A stretch of DNA of 64,000 bases, taken from the NCBI RefSeq assembly GCF_014208045.1, contig NZ_JACHML010000001.1, positions 1,488,001 through 1,552,000 of the forward strand. The letters are read 5' to 3'. A program made the translations under genes and the position numbers. Source of the stretch: Microbacterium thalassium (GTDB taxonomy: Bacteria > Actinomycetota > Actinomycetes > Actinomycetales > Microbacteriaceae). The notes below the pieces were generated by a model, which searched no databases, was not told the DNA's origin, and worked only from the letters and a program-made list of their open reading frames with translations. Below are positions 52,802 through 63,705 of the stretch, piece by piece. The stretch's first letter is position 1; each line of letters begins with the position of its first letter.

Positions 52802-54180
52802 GCGGATTCTCCGTTCGGTGCGGCGCTCGCCGAGAGCCGGTGAGCGCGGTGCGTGGGGGACAGTCGGGCGCCGCCGCCGAAGCGCTCGCGCAGCGTGGGG
52901 CCCGCGGGGGCGGTCAGACGCCCCCGCTCGGCGAGGATCGGGACGACGAGGTCGATGAAGGCGCGGTATGCGGCGGGGCCGCCGAAGGTGGGCTCGAGCA
53001 TGAGCCCGTCGATGCCGGAGCCGTCGACGATCTCCTCGATCTCGTCGGCGACCTGCTCGGGGGATCCGGTGACCTGGAAGCCGCGGATCGCCTTGGTGCG
53101 GAACTGGTCCAGCACGGCGCGCACCCGGACGTCGGGGTCCTTCTTCGCGTAGCGGTCGACCAGCGTCTGCCCGAGATCCGTGCGCAGGTCGGTCAGGCGC
53201 GTATCGGGGTCCACGCCGGTCAGGTCGATGCCGGTGATGCCGGCGAACATGACGGCGGCATCGTCGAGGCCCAGCAGCGCCTCGTACTCCGCGCGCAGCG
53301 CGCGAGCCTCGGCCTCGGTCGGGGCGACGGTGACGGTCATGCCCGTCACCACCTTGACCTCCGAGCCCGCGCGCCCGTGCGACTCGGCCTGCGCGCGGAT
53401 GTCGGCGACGTGCGCGGCGGCGGAGACGATCGACTGACCCTGGATGAACACCGCCTCGGCGTTCCGGGCGGCATACGCGCGGCCGCGGTCTGAGGTGCCG
53501 GCCTGGAACAGCACGGGTGTGCGCTGCGGCGTCGGGGGAACGGCGAAGACGCCGTGCGCGCGCTGGTGGGGGGCGTCCACCTCGACGCGGTGGAGCTTCG
53601 CGGGGTCGGCGTACACGCCGCGGGAGCGATCACGCACCTCGGCGTCATCGTCCCAGCTGTGCTCCCAGAACCGAAGGCACGTGTCGAGGAAGTCGTCGGC
53701 GGCGTCGTAGCGTTCATCGTGGTTCAGCTTCGCGGTCACCCCGAACAGCTCGTCGGTCGTGGCCTGAGAGCTGCCGGTGACGACGTTCCAGCCGATCCGG
53801 CCGTCGGTGAACCGGTCGAGCGAGGCGAACCGGCGTGCGGTCGCGTAGGGGCGCTCGACCGTGGTGGGCGAGGTGACGACGAACCCGAGCGACGCGGTCT
53901 CGCGGGCGAGCGCCGGGATCGCGAGCATGGGGTCGAGTGCGGGGAACTGGATGCCGTGGGCGGCGACCTCCTCGGGCATGACCCCCTGCAGCGTCGCGTA
54001 GCCGTAGGTGTCGGCGAAGAAGAGGAAGTCGAAGCCGGCGGCATCGAGCATCTTCGCCAGGTCGACCCAGTACTCGAGGCGGTCCCAGTCGTCGCCGCGT
54101 CCGCGCGGGTCGGTCCAGGTCGGCATCCCGTTGCTGGGGTTCATCATCTCGAAGACGCCGAGCGCGATTCGCTTCGCCAT
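52798..54180 (-). CDS. NtaA/SnaA/DszA-family FMN-dependent monooxygenase
   Basis: The 460-residue LLM enzyme has IALGVFEMMNPSNGMPTWTDP, FDFLFFADTYGYA, FTDGRIGWNVVTGSSQATTDELFG and TPVLFQAGTSDRGRAYAARN, the same landmarks as the copy at 41693-43117 but with clear divergence, so a different substrate is expected. It uses reduced FMN from a separate reductase; none is in this operon, so the reductases at 44378-45473 may serve it. The stop of the aldehyde dehydrogenase is directly adjacent to its ATG, and its own stop overlaps the alpha-subunit start. Confidence 0.9.
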   Translation of the reverse strand: MAKRIALGVFEMMNPSNGMPTWTDPRGRGDDWDRLEYWVDLAKMLDAAGFDFLFFADTYGYATLQGVMPEEVAAHGIQFPALDPMLAIPALARETASLGFVVTSPTTVERPYATARRFASLDRFTDGRIGWNVVTGSSQATTDELFGVTAKLNHDERYDAADDFLDTCLRFWEHSWDDDAEVRDRSRGVYADPAKLHRVEVDAPHQRAHGVFAVPPTPQRTPVLFQAGTSDRGRAYAARNAEAVFIQGQSIVSAAAHVADIRAQAESHGRAGSEVKVVTGMTVTVAPTEAEARALRAEYEALLGLDDAAVMFAGITGIDLTGVDPDTRLTDLRTDLGQTLVDRYAKKDPDVRVRAVLDQFRTKAIRGFQVTGSPEQVADEIEEIVDGSGIDGLMLEPTFGGPAAYRAFIDLVVPILAERGRLTAPAGPTLRERFGGGARLSPTHRAHRLSASAAPNGESA

Positions 54181-55695
54181 TCAGATCACCGCCACGACGG
54201 ACTTGGTCTCGAGGTAGTTCTCCAGGCCCTGGGGCCCGTTCTCGTACCCCCACCCGGATTCCTTGTGCCCGCCCTTGACGAGCTCGGGGCCGAGGAACGA
54301 GTGGCAGTTCACCCACACCGTCCCCGCTTCCAGCCGCGCCGCGATGCGGTGCGCGTTGCTCAGGCCCTCGGTCCACACGCTCGCCGCCAGTCCGTAGCGG
54401 GAGTCGTTCGCCCACGCGAGCACCTCGTCGACGTCGTCGAACGGGGTCACCGTCGCGACGGGGCCGAAGATCTCCTCGCGCATGAGGCGCATGTCCTCGC
54501 GGACACCGGTGAGGACCGTCGGCTCGTAGAACGTGCCGATCGCCCCCGACCGCGCACCGCCGGTGACGACCTCCACGCCGTCGGCGCGGCCCTCGTCGAT
54601 GAAGCTCGCGACGCGGTCGGCCTGCACCTGGCTCACCAGCGGGCCGAGGTCGCTGGACGGGTCCAGTCCGTGGCCGAGCTTGAGGCCCCGGGCGAACGCG
54701 GACATGCCCTCGACGACCTGTTCGTACACGTCCCGGTGGGCGTAGATGCGCGAGCTCGCGATGCACACCTGGCCGCCGTTGTCGAAGATGCCGCGGCTGA
54801 CCCCGGGTACCGCCTGCGACAGATCGGCGTCGGGCATGATGATCGACGGCGACTTGCCGCCGAGCTCGAGCGTGAGCCGCTTGAGATCGCCGGAGGCGGT
54901 CTGCACGAGCTTCTTGCCCACCGCGGTCGAGCCCGTGAACGAGATCTTCGCGACCCCCGGATGCTCGGCGAGCGCCTGTCCGGCTTCGCCGCCGTACCCG
55001 GTGACGATGTTCACGACTCCCGGCGGCATCCCCGCTTCGATGAGCAGGTCGCCGAAGCGGATCGCCGTGAGCGGCGTGTTCTCGGCGGGCTTGAGCACCA
55101 CGGTGCAGCCGGCCGCGAGCGCCGGCGCGAGCTTCATCGCGGCCATCAGCAGCGGCGAGTTCCACGGCACGATCGCGCCCACCACACCCACCGGCTCGCG
55201 GCGCGTGTAGGCGAACACCTCTTTGCCGGCCGGGGTGCGGCTCAGCGACGTCGGAACCGTCGACCCGAGGATCTTGGTGGCCCAGCCCGAGAAGTACCGG
55301 AACTGGCTGATCGCCGCTGGGATCTCGCCCAGGCGCGATGTGCGCCAGTTCTTGCCCTGGTCGAGGGACTCCAGCTCGGCGAACTCCTCGAGGTCGCGCT
55401 CGAGCAGGTCGGCGACCCGCCACAGCAGCTTCGCGCGGTCGGCCGGGAACATGTTCCGCCACGCATCCGACTCGAACGCCTCGCGTGCCGAGCGCACGGC
55501 GCGGTCGACGTCCTCCGAGCGGGCGCGCGCCACCTCGGCGAGCGGGCTGCCTGTGGCGGGGTCGACCGTGCTGAAGGTCTCACCGGCGGAGGCCGGGATC
55601 CACTCGCCGCCGATGAGCATGCGCTTCGGCCCGTCCGCCAGGAAGCGCCCGACGGCGTCGCCGAATGTGGGGCGGGGTTCGGATTCGACGCTCAT
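54181..55695 (-). CDS. Aldehyde dehydrogenase
   Basis: The 504-residue enzyme has the family landmarks VGAIVPWNSPLLMAAMK, LELGGKSP with the general base Glu277, FDNGGQVCIASSR with nucleophile Cys311 and EIFGPVATVTPF. It oxidises the aldehyde formed by the split decarboxylase, or by the GMC enzyme, to an acid with NAD(P). The ATG at 55695 follows AAAGGA; longer frames upstream are not protein-like. It is the first structural gene after the GntR regulator, which ends 55 bases upstream in the same direction. Confidence 0.94.
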   Translation of the reverse strand: MSVESEPRPTFGDAVGRFLADGPKRMLIGGEWIPASAGETFSTVDPATGSPLAEVARARSEDVDRAVRSAREAFESDAWRNMFPADRAKLLWRVADLLERDLEEFAELESLDQGKNWRTSRLGEIPAAISQFRYFSGWATKILGSTVPTSLSRTPAGKEVFAYTRREPVGVVGAIVPWNSPLLMAAMKLAPALAAGCTVVLKPAENTPLTAIRFGDLLIEAGMPPGVVNIVTGYGGEAGQALAEHPGVAKISFTGSTAVGKKLVQTASGDLKRLTLELGGKSPSIIMPDADLSQAVPGVSRGIFDNGGQVCIASSRIYAHRDVYEQVVEGMSAFARGLKLGHGLDPSSDLGPLVSQVQADRVASFIDEGRADGVEVVTGGARSGAIGTFYEPTVLTGVREDMRLMREEIFGPVATVTPFDDVDEVLAWANDSRYGLAASVWTEGLSNAHRIAARLEAGTVWVNCHSFLGPELVKGGHKESGWGYENGPQGLENYLETKSVVAVI

Positions 55696-55750
55696 GGGGT
55701 CCTTTCGGTCAGGTCGCGCGCCGGGGCACACGTCGTCAGGAGGCGGATGC

Positions 55751-56494
55751 TCATGAGTTGGTCCTCCAGAGCGAAACGGTGGGCTGGTGCCGATCCGGGC
55801 GGATCCAGGTCTCGGCGTCGTCGATGCGGACGTCGCCGGGGCCGTAGGTGGACTGGACCAGGTGCGTGAGGGGCGCACCGACCGGCACGTCGAGCAGTGC
55901 CGCGAGCTCGGCGTCGGCGGCGATGGCGCCGAAGGTCAGCTCGCTGTGCTCGATCGCCACGTGGAACGACTTCTCGAGCAGCGTGTACAGCGACATCGTC
56001 ACGAGATCCACCTGTTCGATCCCGGGCGCGATGTCGAGCGGGATCTGATTGACGAGCACCGACATCGGGACGCCGTCGAGCAGGCGCAGGCGGCGAACGC
56101 GCAGCGACCGCACCGGGGCGCCCGATGGCTGGGGTGCATCGACGACGTCGCGGCCCAGTTCGACGGTCTCGTGGTCGACGCCGTTGCGCTCCATGCGCTG
56201 GCCGAGCGACTCGAAGCGGCCGGGGACGCGAAGCCCCTCGCGGCCCGCTACGAACGTGCCGACGCCCTGGCGCTGCACGAGGTGACCCGACTCGACCAGC
56301 AGCGCGATCGCACGGCGGATCGTGCCGCGGGCGACCTGGAGATCGGCGGCGATCTCGGCCTCGGACCGCAGCCGGTGGCCGCGGCTCCAGATGCCCGCGT
56401 CGACTCGCCGGCGCACCTCGTCGGCGATCCGCTCGTACAGGGGCGCGGAGCCACCGGGCAGGTGCTCGAGCGCCAGGCTGGACGAGTCGGTCAT
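55751..56494 (-). CDS. GntR/HutC-family transcriptional regulator
   Basis: The 247-residue protein has a GntR winged helix (about 18-80, with LRSEAEIAADLQVARGTIRRAIALLVESGHLVQRQGVGTFV split over the HTH) and a UTRA ligand-binding domain (90-240, with NQIPLDIAPGIEQ and SELTFGAIAAD). HutC-type regulators usually sense a small metabolite of the pathway they control. It is the first gene of the minus-strand operon ending in the deaminase. The ATG at 56494 follows AAGAGGAACC. Confidence 0.9.
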   Translation of the reverse strand: MTDSSSLALEHLPGGSAPLYERIADEVRRRVDAGIWSRGHRLRSEAEIAADLQVARGTIRRAIALLVESGHLVQRQGVGTFVAGREGLRVPGRFESLGQRMERNGVDHETVELGRDVVDAPQPSGAPVRSLRVRRLRLLDGVPMSVLVNQIPLDIAPGIEQVDLVTMSLYTLLEKSFHVAIEHSELTFGAIAADAELAALLDVPVGAPLTHLVQSTYGPGDVRIDDAETWIRPDRHQPTVSLWRTNS

Positions 56495-56813
56495 GGTTCC
56501 TCTTCGGGCTGGGTGATCAGCGGCCGGCACCGGGATGGAGACACCGCATGGCTCAGAAACGTAGCTGAACGTGTGTGTACCAATGCGGACGCGATTCACC
56601 GATGAACGGGATGTGTTATTCAAATCTGACCGGGGATTTATCGAGGGATCATCGTGTGGCGGAGGCATGTAACAAGCGCGTAAAAGGTCCGTTTCCGCGT
56701 CGTTGCCCGCGGCGAGCCGCCACGTAGTGTTCTCGTGCATCGACGACCCGCGAACACTGCCCGGAGCGCTCGCGTGAGGGCGCCCGCCGCGAATCGATCC
56801 CAGGAGAGAAGAC
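56495..56813. other. Divergent regulatory region (GntR operon / nucleoside deaminase)
   Basis: The 319 bases are AT-richer than the flanks, especially 56615-56690. They must contain promoters for the GntR operon and the plus-strand deaminase. GTGTGTAC near 56570 could be part of a GntR site, but no clean palindrome was found. Confidence 0.4.
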
Positions 56814-57326
56814 ATGACCGATCCCACCGCCGTGGCCGAGGACCCGGCGATCACGGAACTCGATCGCATGCTGCTGCGACGGGCGATCGACGTCGGCCGC
56901 AGTGCGGTCGCGCACGGCAACCATCCCTTCGGCGCGGTGCTGGCCGACCCAGCGGGGGAGGTCGTGCTGGTCGCCGAGAACTCGGTCAACACCGACAACG
57001 ACTGCACCGCCCACGCCGAGACGAACCTCGCCCGGCTCGCGTTCAAGGTCTTCGGGACCGAGGCGCTCGCCGGATACTCCCTCTACACGAGCTGCGAGCC
57101 GTGCGCGATGTGCTCCGGGGCGATCTACTGGTCCGGCATCGGCCGCGTCGTGTGGGCGATGACCGAGGCCCAGCTCGCCGTGCTCACGGGCGACCATGAG
57201 GAGAACCCGACCATGGCGCTCTCCAGCGCCGCCGTCCTCAACGCCGGTCAGCGCGCCATCACGGTCGCCGGTCCGGCCATCTGGGACGAGGCGATCGCTG
57301 CGCACGCGGACTTCTGGGTCCGCTGA
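56814..57326 (+). CDS. Nucleoside deaminase (TadA/guanine deaminase-like)
   Basis: The 170-residue protein has a zinc motif HAET (His67, Glu69) and PCAMC (Cys97, Cys100), a GNHPFGAVLAD N-terminal strand and a typical SLYTSCEPCAMC segment, like guanine deaminase of the cytidine deaminase fold. The ATG follows AGGAGAGAAGAC. It is divergent from the GntR operon and runs into the convergent adenosine-deaminase-like gene with only 3 bases between. With the deaminase at 49503 it gives two related enzymes around one operon. Confidence 0.9.
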   Translation: MTDPTAVAEDPAITELDRMLLRRAIDVGRSAVAHGNHPFGAVLADPAGEVVLVAENSVNTDNDCTAHAETNLARLAFKVFGTEALAGYSLYTSCEPCAMCSGAIYWSGIGRVVWAMTEAQLAVLTGDHEENPTMALSSAAVLNAGQRAITVAGPAIWDEAIAAHADFWVR

Positions 57327-57329
57327 CCT

Positions 57330-58364
57330 CTACCGCAGCGCCGACAGCGCGAGGATCTGCGCGTCCGCCTCGGCGAGCATGCGGTCGCGCTGCGCGGGGT
57401 CGCACCATGCCGCTTCGAAGCCGGCGCGCGCGATGCGCGCTGCCTGGGCGTCGTCCATGCCCATGCCCGGAAGAGCGTCGGTGTACTCGCGGCCGATGTC
57501 GGTCTTGAAGAAGACCGCGTCGTCGGTCGCGAGGGTCACCGGCAGCCCCGCGCGCACCATCTGCGCGATCCGGTGCGACGGGTCGAACTCCCAGCCCGAC
57601 AGCATGCGCGTCGAGTGCGGCGTGCACGTGAAGGGGATGCCGGATGCCGCGGCGCGGGCGAGGGCGTCCGCGTCGTCGACGACGCGGTAGCCGTGGTCGA
57701 TCCGATCGACGCCCAGCGTCTCGAGCGCGTCGACCACGTTCCACGGCGACGCGTTCATCGTCTCGCCGACGTGGGCCGATGTCTTCAGCCCGTGCCGCGT
57801 GGCCAGCTCGTACGCCTCGCGGAACCGCAGCGGGTCCTCGGTCAGCTCGGGCGTCAGATCGTCCATGCCGATGCCGACGACGCAATCGCGCGGATGCGCG
57901 ATCACCGTCTCGACCATGCGCACAGCGGTGGCCGCCGGCAGCGACCGGTTGATCGCGGCGACGATGCGGAAGCCCACACCGTAGTCGCGCTCGGCCTGGA
58001 CGAGGCCGTCGGTGACGGCATCGATGAGGCTCGCGTAGTCGATGCCGCGCGGAGCGAAGTTGTCGGGGTTGATGAAGTACTCGCGGTATCGGAGGTTGCC
58101 GTCGCGCACGGCATCCTCCACGCCCTCGTAGGCGACGCGGGCGATCTCGTCGCCGGTCGTGAGCGCCAGGTGCGCCGCATTGAACACGTCCAGGAAGTCG
58201 GGGAGGCCCTCGTAGTCGAGCAGCGCGTCGAGGTCGTCGGTCTTCAGGGCGACGTCGTGCGCTGCGGCGAGCTCGACGAGGGTGCTCACCCGCATCGTGG
58301 AGACGAAGTGGCAGTGCAGCTCCGCCTTCGGCAGGAGGCGCAGGTAGTCGTACGTGCTCAGCAT
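57330..58364 (-). CDS. Adenosine deaminase-like amidohydrolase with altered substrate motif
   Basis: The 344-residue protein has the TIM-barrel deaminase motifs KAELHCHF (zinc His), SAHVGE (His and catalytic Glu), IDHGYRV (His) and LATDDAV (paired Asp). Canonical adenosine deaminases read HxHLDG after the first motif, where the Asp contacts the ribose 5'-hydroxyl; here it is HCHFVST, so that Asp is Val and the Gly is Ser. The enzyme may therefore use a base or another amino-heterocycle instead of adenosine. The ATG at 58364 is the natural N-terminus of the fold. Confidence 0.85.
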   Translation of the reverse strand: MLSTYDYLRLLPKAELHCHFVSTMRVSTLVELAAAHDVALKTDDLDALLDYEGLPDFLDVFNAAHLALTTGDEIARVAYEGVEDAVRDGNLRYREYFINPDNFAPRGIDYASLIDAVTDGLVQAERDYGVGFRIVAAINRSLPAATAVRMVETVIAHPRDCVVGIGMDDLTPELTEDPLRFREAYELATRHGLKTSAHVGETMNASPWNVVDALETLGVDRIDHGYRVVDDADALARAAASGIPFTCTPHSTRMLSGWEFDPSHRIAQMVRAGLPVTLATDDAVFFKTDIGREYTDALPGMGMDDAQAARIARAGFEAAWCDPAQRDRMLAEADAQILALSALR

Positions 58365-58499
58365 GCGGGCTCCGTTCGCTGGGGGTCTCGGCGGATCGAC
58401 GCGCCGGTCTCATCTGTGCGGGCGGCGGCTGTCCGATCACCGTAGCGACATCGCCCGATGCCGGCGAATCGCCCGAAGCCGGTGCGGCGCGCACCGGAC

Positions 58500-58841
58500 T
58501 CAGCGCTCGCGCGGGGCGCGCGGATCGGCATCCGTGCCCGCCGTGCGCAGCGTCACCGCGTTGCGCCACACGACGGTGTTGCGGGTGCCCGTGCGGTCGT
58601 CCCACTCCACGATGACGACGCGGTCGTTCCAGCCGATCGCGCGGGCGGCGAGGCGCTCGGCGGGCTTGTGCGGCCACGAGATCCACGCCCACACCGACTG
58701 CTTCTCGGACGGCTTCGCCCAGCGGATGTCGTCGGGGCCGAACGCGTGGTGGGGGAGCGTGCACGGGGGGATCCGCACCTCGTCGAGGCGCTCGCGCATG
58801 AGGCCGTCGTAGTGCTGCGCGTAGCGCTTGGACGTTCCCAC
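58500..58841 (-). CDS. Small protein of unknown function (113 aa)
   Basis: The protein reads VGTSKRYAQHYDGLMRERLDEVRIPPC and later AWISWPHKPAERLAARAIGWNDRVVIVEWDD. It is soluble, Trp-rich and not recognised; the WNDRVVIVEW strand recalls small beta domains. The GTG at 58841 is preferred to longer in-frame forms because GAAGGGG lies upstream and the sequence before it is not protein-like. It is divergent from the membrane protein gene at 59024. Confidence 0.6.
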   Translation of the reverse strand: MGTSKRYAQHYDGLMRERLDEVRIPPCTLPHHAFGPDDIRWAKPSEKQSVWAWISWPHKPAERLAARAIGWNDRVVIVEWDDRTGTRNTVVWRNAVTLRTAGTDADPRAPRER

Positions 58842-58977
58842 GTGTGCCGGATCCCCTTCTCCGGCCGAGAGGGTTAAAGGGTACGACGCGGCCGCCGACA
58901 TCGGCAGGGCGGCCCCGGGGCTTGCGTTCCGGCGCCCACAGGACCGGGGGACGCTCAGAATCGGGTCTTCGCGCGCG

Positions 58978-58983
58978 TGTACA
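58978..58983 (+). promoter_or_regulatory. Possible -10 element for the 710-residue membrane protein gene
   Basis: TACACT lies about 40 bases before the ATG at 59024. No convincing -35 was found. Confidence 0.35.
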
Positions 58984-59023
58984 CTGGCCGCGCTCGCGAC
59001 CTCAACCGGCGGGCGCACGGATC

Positions 59024-61156
<2,133 letters not shown>

Positions 61157-61178
61157 GAGCCGGGCGGATCCTGTCGTT

Positions 61179-61207
61179 TTGGCGCGGCATCCGAAATGAC
61201 GTAGACT
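61179..61207 (+). promoter_or_regulatory. Promoter of rplM-rpsI
   Basis: TTGGCG (61179-61184) and TAGACT (61202-61207) are spaced by 17 bases, a near-consensus housekeeping promoter. About 140 bases of leader follow before rplM. Confidence 0.75.
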
Positions 61208-61350
61208 GACTCTTTGGTGCCTGTGTCCCGCTGGCGCGGCACCGCGAACGTGAGCCCTCCACTGGCGGGTTCGGCGGCCTTCGGCTCGCAGAACCACCCC
61301 GGAGTGGGATTCACGAACCTCTCCGTTCGAATCAAGAAAGCAGCACTACT

Positions 61351-61797
61351 GTGACGCGCACTTACACCCCCAAGACTGGCGAAGCCCAGCGCGAGTGGCT
61401 TGTCATCGACGCGACCGACGTCGTCCTCGGACGCCTCGCCTCGCACGCGGCCGCCATCCTCCGCGGCAAGCACAAGCCGACCTTCGCTCCCCACGTCGAC
61501 ATGGGCGACTTCGTCATCATCGTCAACGCCGACAAGGTCGCCCTGACCGGCCAGAAGCTCCAGAAGAAAATGGCCTACCGCCACTCGGGCTACCCGGGCG
61601 GTCTGAAGGCCGTCTCGTACGAGGAGCTCCTCGAGAAGAACCCCGTCCGCGCGGTGGAGAAGGCCGTCCGCGGCATGCTCCCCAAGAACACGCTGGGCCG
61701 TCAGCAGCTGTCGAAGCTCAAGGTCTACGCCGGTGCCGAGCACCCGCACGCCGCTCAGCAGCCCAAGACGTACACCTTCGACCAGGTCGCCCAGTAA
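61351..61797 (+). CDS. rplM: 50S ribosomal protein L13
   Basis: The 148-residue protein has the L13 landmarks [46 protein letters not shown] and [16 protein letters not shown]. It is a primary 23S-binding large-subunit protein. The GTG start agrees with homologues beginning RTYTPK. It is followed after 25 bases by rpsI in the conserved order. Confidence 0.98.
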   Translation: MTRTYTPKTGEAQREWLVIDATDVVLGRLASHAAAILRGKHKPTFAPHVDMGDFVIIVNADKVALTGQKLQKKMAYRHSGYPGGLKAVSYEELLEKNPVRAVEKAVRGMLPKNTLGRQQLSKLKVYAGAEHPHAAQQPKTYTFDQVAQ

Positions 61798-61822
61798 GCG
61801 CCGCCCAGATAAGGACACACTC

Positions 61823-62296
61823 GTGGCGAACAACGAAACCCCGCAGAACTTCTCGACCGAGACCCCTGTCGACCAGGAGGCCGTCGCGGCCGAGCGCCCC
61901 GTGCTCTCGGTTCCCGGCGCCGCGGTCGGCCGCCGCAAGGAGGCCATCGCTCGCGTCCGCCTGATCCCGGGCTCCGGCACCATCACCATCAACGGTCGTG
62001 CGTTCGAGGACTACTTCCCGAACAAGCTGCACCAGCAGCTCATCACCGACCCGTTCACGCTGCTGAACCTCACCGGTGCGTACGACGTCGTCGCGCGCAT
62101 CCAGGGTGGCGGCCCCTCGGGTCAGGCCGGCGCCCTGCGCCTGGGCATCGCCCGCGCGCTGAACGAGATCGACGCCGAGCACAACCGCCCGACCCTCAAG
62201 AAGGCCGGCTTCCTCTCGCGCGACGCTCGCGTCAAGGAGCGCAAGAAGGCCGGTCTCAAGAAGGCCCGCAAGGCGCCTCAGTACTCGAAGCGCTAA
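61823..62296 (+). CDS. rpsI: 30S ribosomal protein S9
   Basis: The 157-residue protein ends in the universal S9 tail ([17 protein letters not shown]) that reaches the decoding centre, and has [17 protein letters not shown] and [19 protein letters not shown]. The N-terminal extension of about 30 residues ([19 protein letters not shown]) is common in actinobacteria. The GTG at 61823 follows AAGGA at 7 bases. Confidence 0.98.
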   Translation: MANNETPQNFSTETPVDQEAVAAERPVLSVPGAAVGRRKEAIARVRLIPGSGTITINGRAFEDYFPNKLHQQLITDPFTLLNLTGAYDVVARIQGGGPSGQAGALRLGIARALNEIDAEHNRPTLKKAGFLSRDARVKERKKAGLKKARKAPQYSKR

Positions 62297-62312
62297 AGCG
62301 AGGCGCGATCCG

Positions 62313-63671
62313 ATGCCGCTTTTCGGCACGGACGGCGTGAGGGGACTGGCCAACGGCCCCCTCACCGCCGACCTCGCTCTGTCCCTGGCCCAGGCGACCG
62401 CCGTCGTCCTGGGCCAGGGCCGCTCCGCCGACGCCCGCCGGGCGGCAGGCAAGCGCATCACCGCCGTCGTGGCCCGCGACCCCCGCGTCTCGGGCGAGTT
62501 CCTCTCGGCAGCGGTCGAAGCCGGCCTCGCCTCGTCGGGCGTCGACGTGTATGACGCCGGGGTCCTGCCGACCCCGGCCGCGGCGTTCCTCATCGCCGAC
62601 ATGGACGCCGACTTCGGCGTCATGGTCTCGGCCTCGCACAACCCCGCACCCGACAACGGCATCAAGATCTTCGCCCGTGGCGGCGTGAAGCTGCCCGACA
62701 TCGTCGAGGACCGCATCGAGCGCGCCATGGACGGCGAGAAGTGGCAGCCCACCGGCGCCGGCGTCGGCCGCATCCGCCGCTTCGCCGACGCCGAGGACCG
62801 CTACGTCGTCCACCTGCTCGCGTCGCTGCCGAACCGCCTCGACGGCCTGCACGTCGTGCTCGACTGCGCGCACGGCGCCGCCTCCGGCGTGTCGCCCGAG
62901 ACGTTCAAGGACGCCGGCGCGAAGGTCACCGTCATCGGCGCCGATCCGGACGGCCTCAACATCAACGACGGCGTCGGCTCGACCCACCTCGACGGGCTCG
63001 CCGCCGCGGTCGTGAAGCACGGCGCCGACGTCGGCATCGCGCACGACGGCGACGCCGACCGTTGCCTCGCCGTGGACGCGGACGGCAACGTCGTGGACGG
63101 CGACCAGATCATGGCGATCCTCGCGGTGTCGATGAAGCAGCGCGGCGCGCTGAAGGACGACACTCTCGTCGCCACCGTCATGAGCAACCTGGGCCTGCAC
63201 CGCGCGATGGCAGAGCAGGGCATCCGCGTCGAGCAGACGGCGGTGGGTGACCGCTATGTGCTCGAGCGCATGAACGAAGGCGGCTTCTCGCTCGGCGGCG
63301 AGCAGTCGGGCCACGTCATCATGAGCGAGTACGCCACCACCGGCGACGGCCTGCTCACGGGACTGCACGTCGTGGCCGAGATGGCGCGCACCGGCCGGAC
63401 CCTGGCCGAGCTCGCGTCGGTCATGACGGTGTATCCGCAGGTGCTCGTGAACGTGAAGGGCGTCGACCGGGAGGGCGTGAAGCATCCGGCCGTGCTCGAG
63501 GCCGTGGCCGCCGCCGAGGCCGAGCTCGGCGACACCGGGCGCGTGCTGCTGCGCGCGTCCGGCACCGAGCCGGTCGTGCGCGTCATGGTCGAGGCGGCCT
63601 CCGCCGAGGACGCCCAGCGCCACGCCGACCGTCTCGCCGAGGTCGTTCAGCTGGAACTCGCGCTGGCGTAG
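62313..63671 (+). CDS. glmM: Phosphoglucosamine mutase
   Basis: The 452-residue enzyme converts glucosamine-6-phosphate to glucosamine-1-phosphate for peptidoglycan precursors. It has [11 protein letters not shown] at the N-terminus, the active serine in [15 protein letters not shown] (Ser108), the metal loop [11 protein letters not shown], the sugar loop GEQSGHV and the phosphate loop [11 protein letters not shown]. It lies 17 bases after rpsI, in the order common in actinobacteria. The ATG follows GAGGCG. Confidence 0.97.
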   Translation: MPLFGTDGVRGLANGPLTADLALSLAQATAVVLGQGRSADARRAAGKRITAVVARDPRVSGEFLSAAVEAGLASSGVDVYDAGVLPTPAAAFLIADMDADFGVMVSASHNPAPDNGIKIFARGGVKLPDIVEDRIERAMDGEKWQPTGAGVGRIRRFADAEDRYVVHLLASLPNRLDGLHVVLDCAHGAASGVSPETFKDAGAKVTVIGADPDGLNINDGVGSTHLDGLAAAVVKHGADVGIAHDGDADRCLAVDADGNVVDGDQIMAILAVSMKQRGALKDDTLVATVMSNLGLHRAMAEQGIRVEQTAVGDRYVLERMNEGGFSLGGEQSGHVIMSEYATTGDGLLTGLHVVAEMARTGRTLAELASVMTVYPQVLVNVKGVDREGVKHPAVLEAVAAAEAELGDTGRVLLRASGTEPVVRVMVEAASAEDAQRHADRLAEVVQLELALA

Positions 63672-63705
63672 CGGCGCCACCCGCCGCGCAGCTGGGCATC
63701 CGCCC

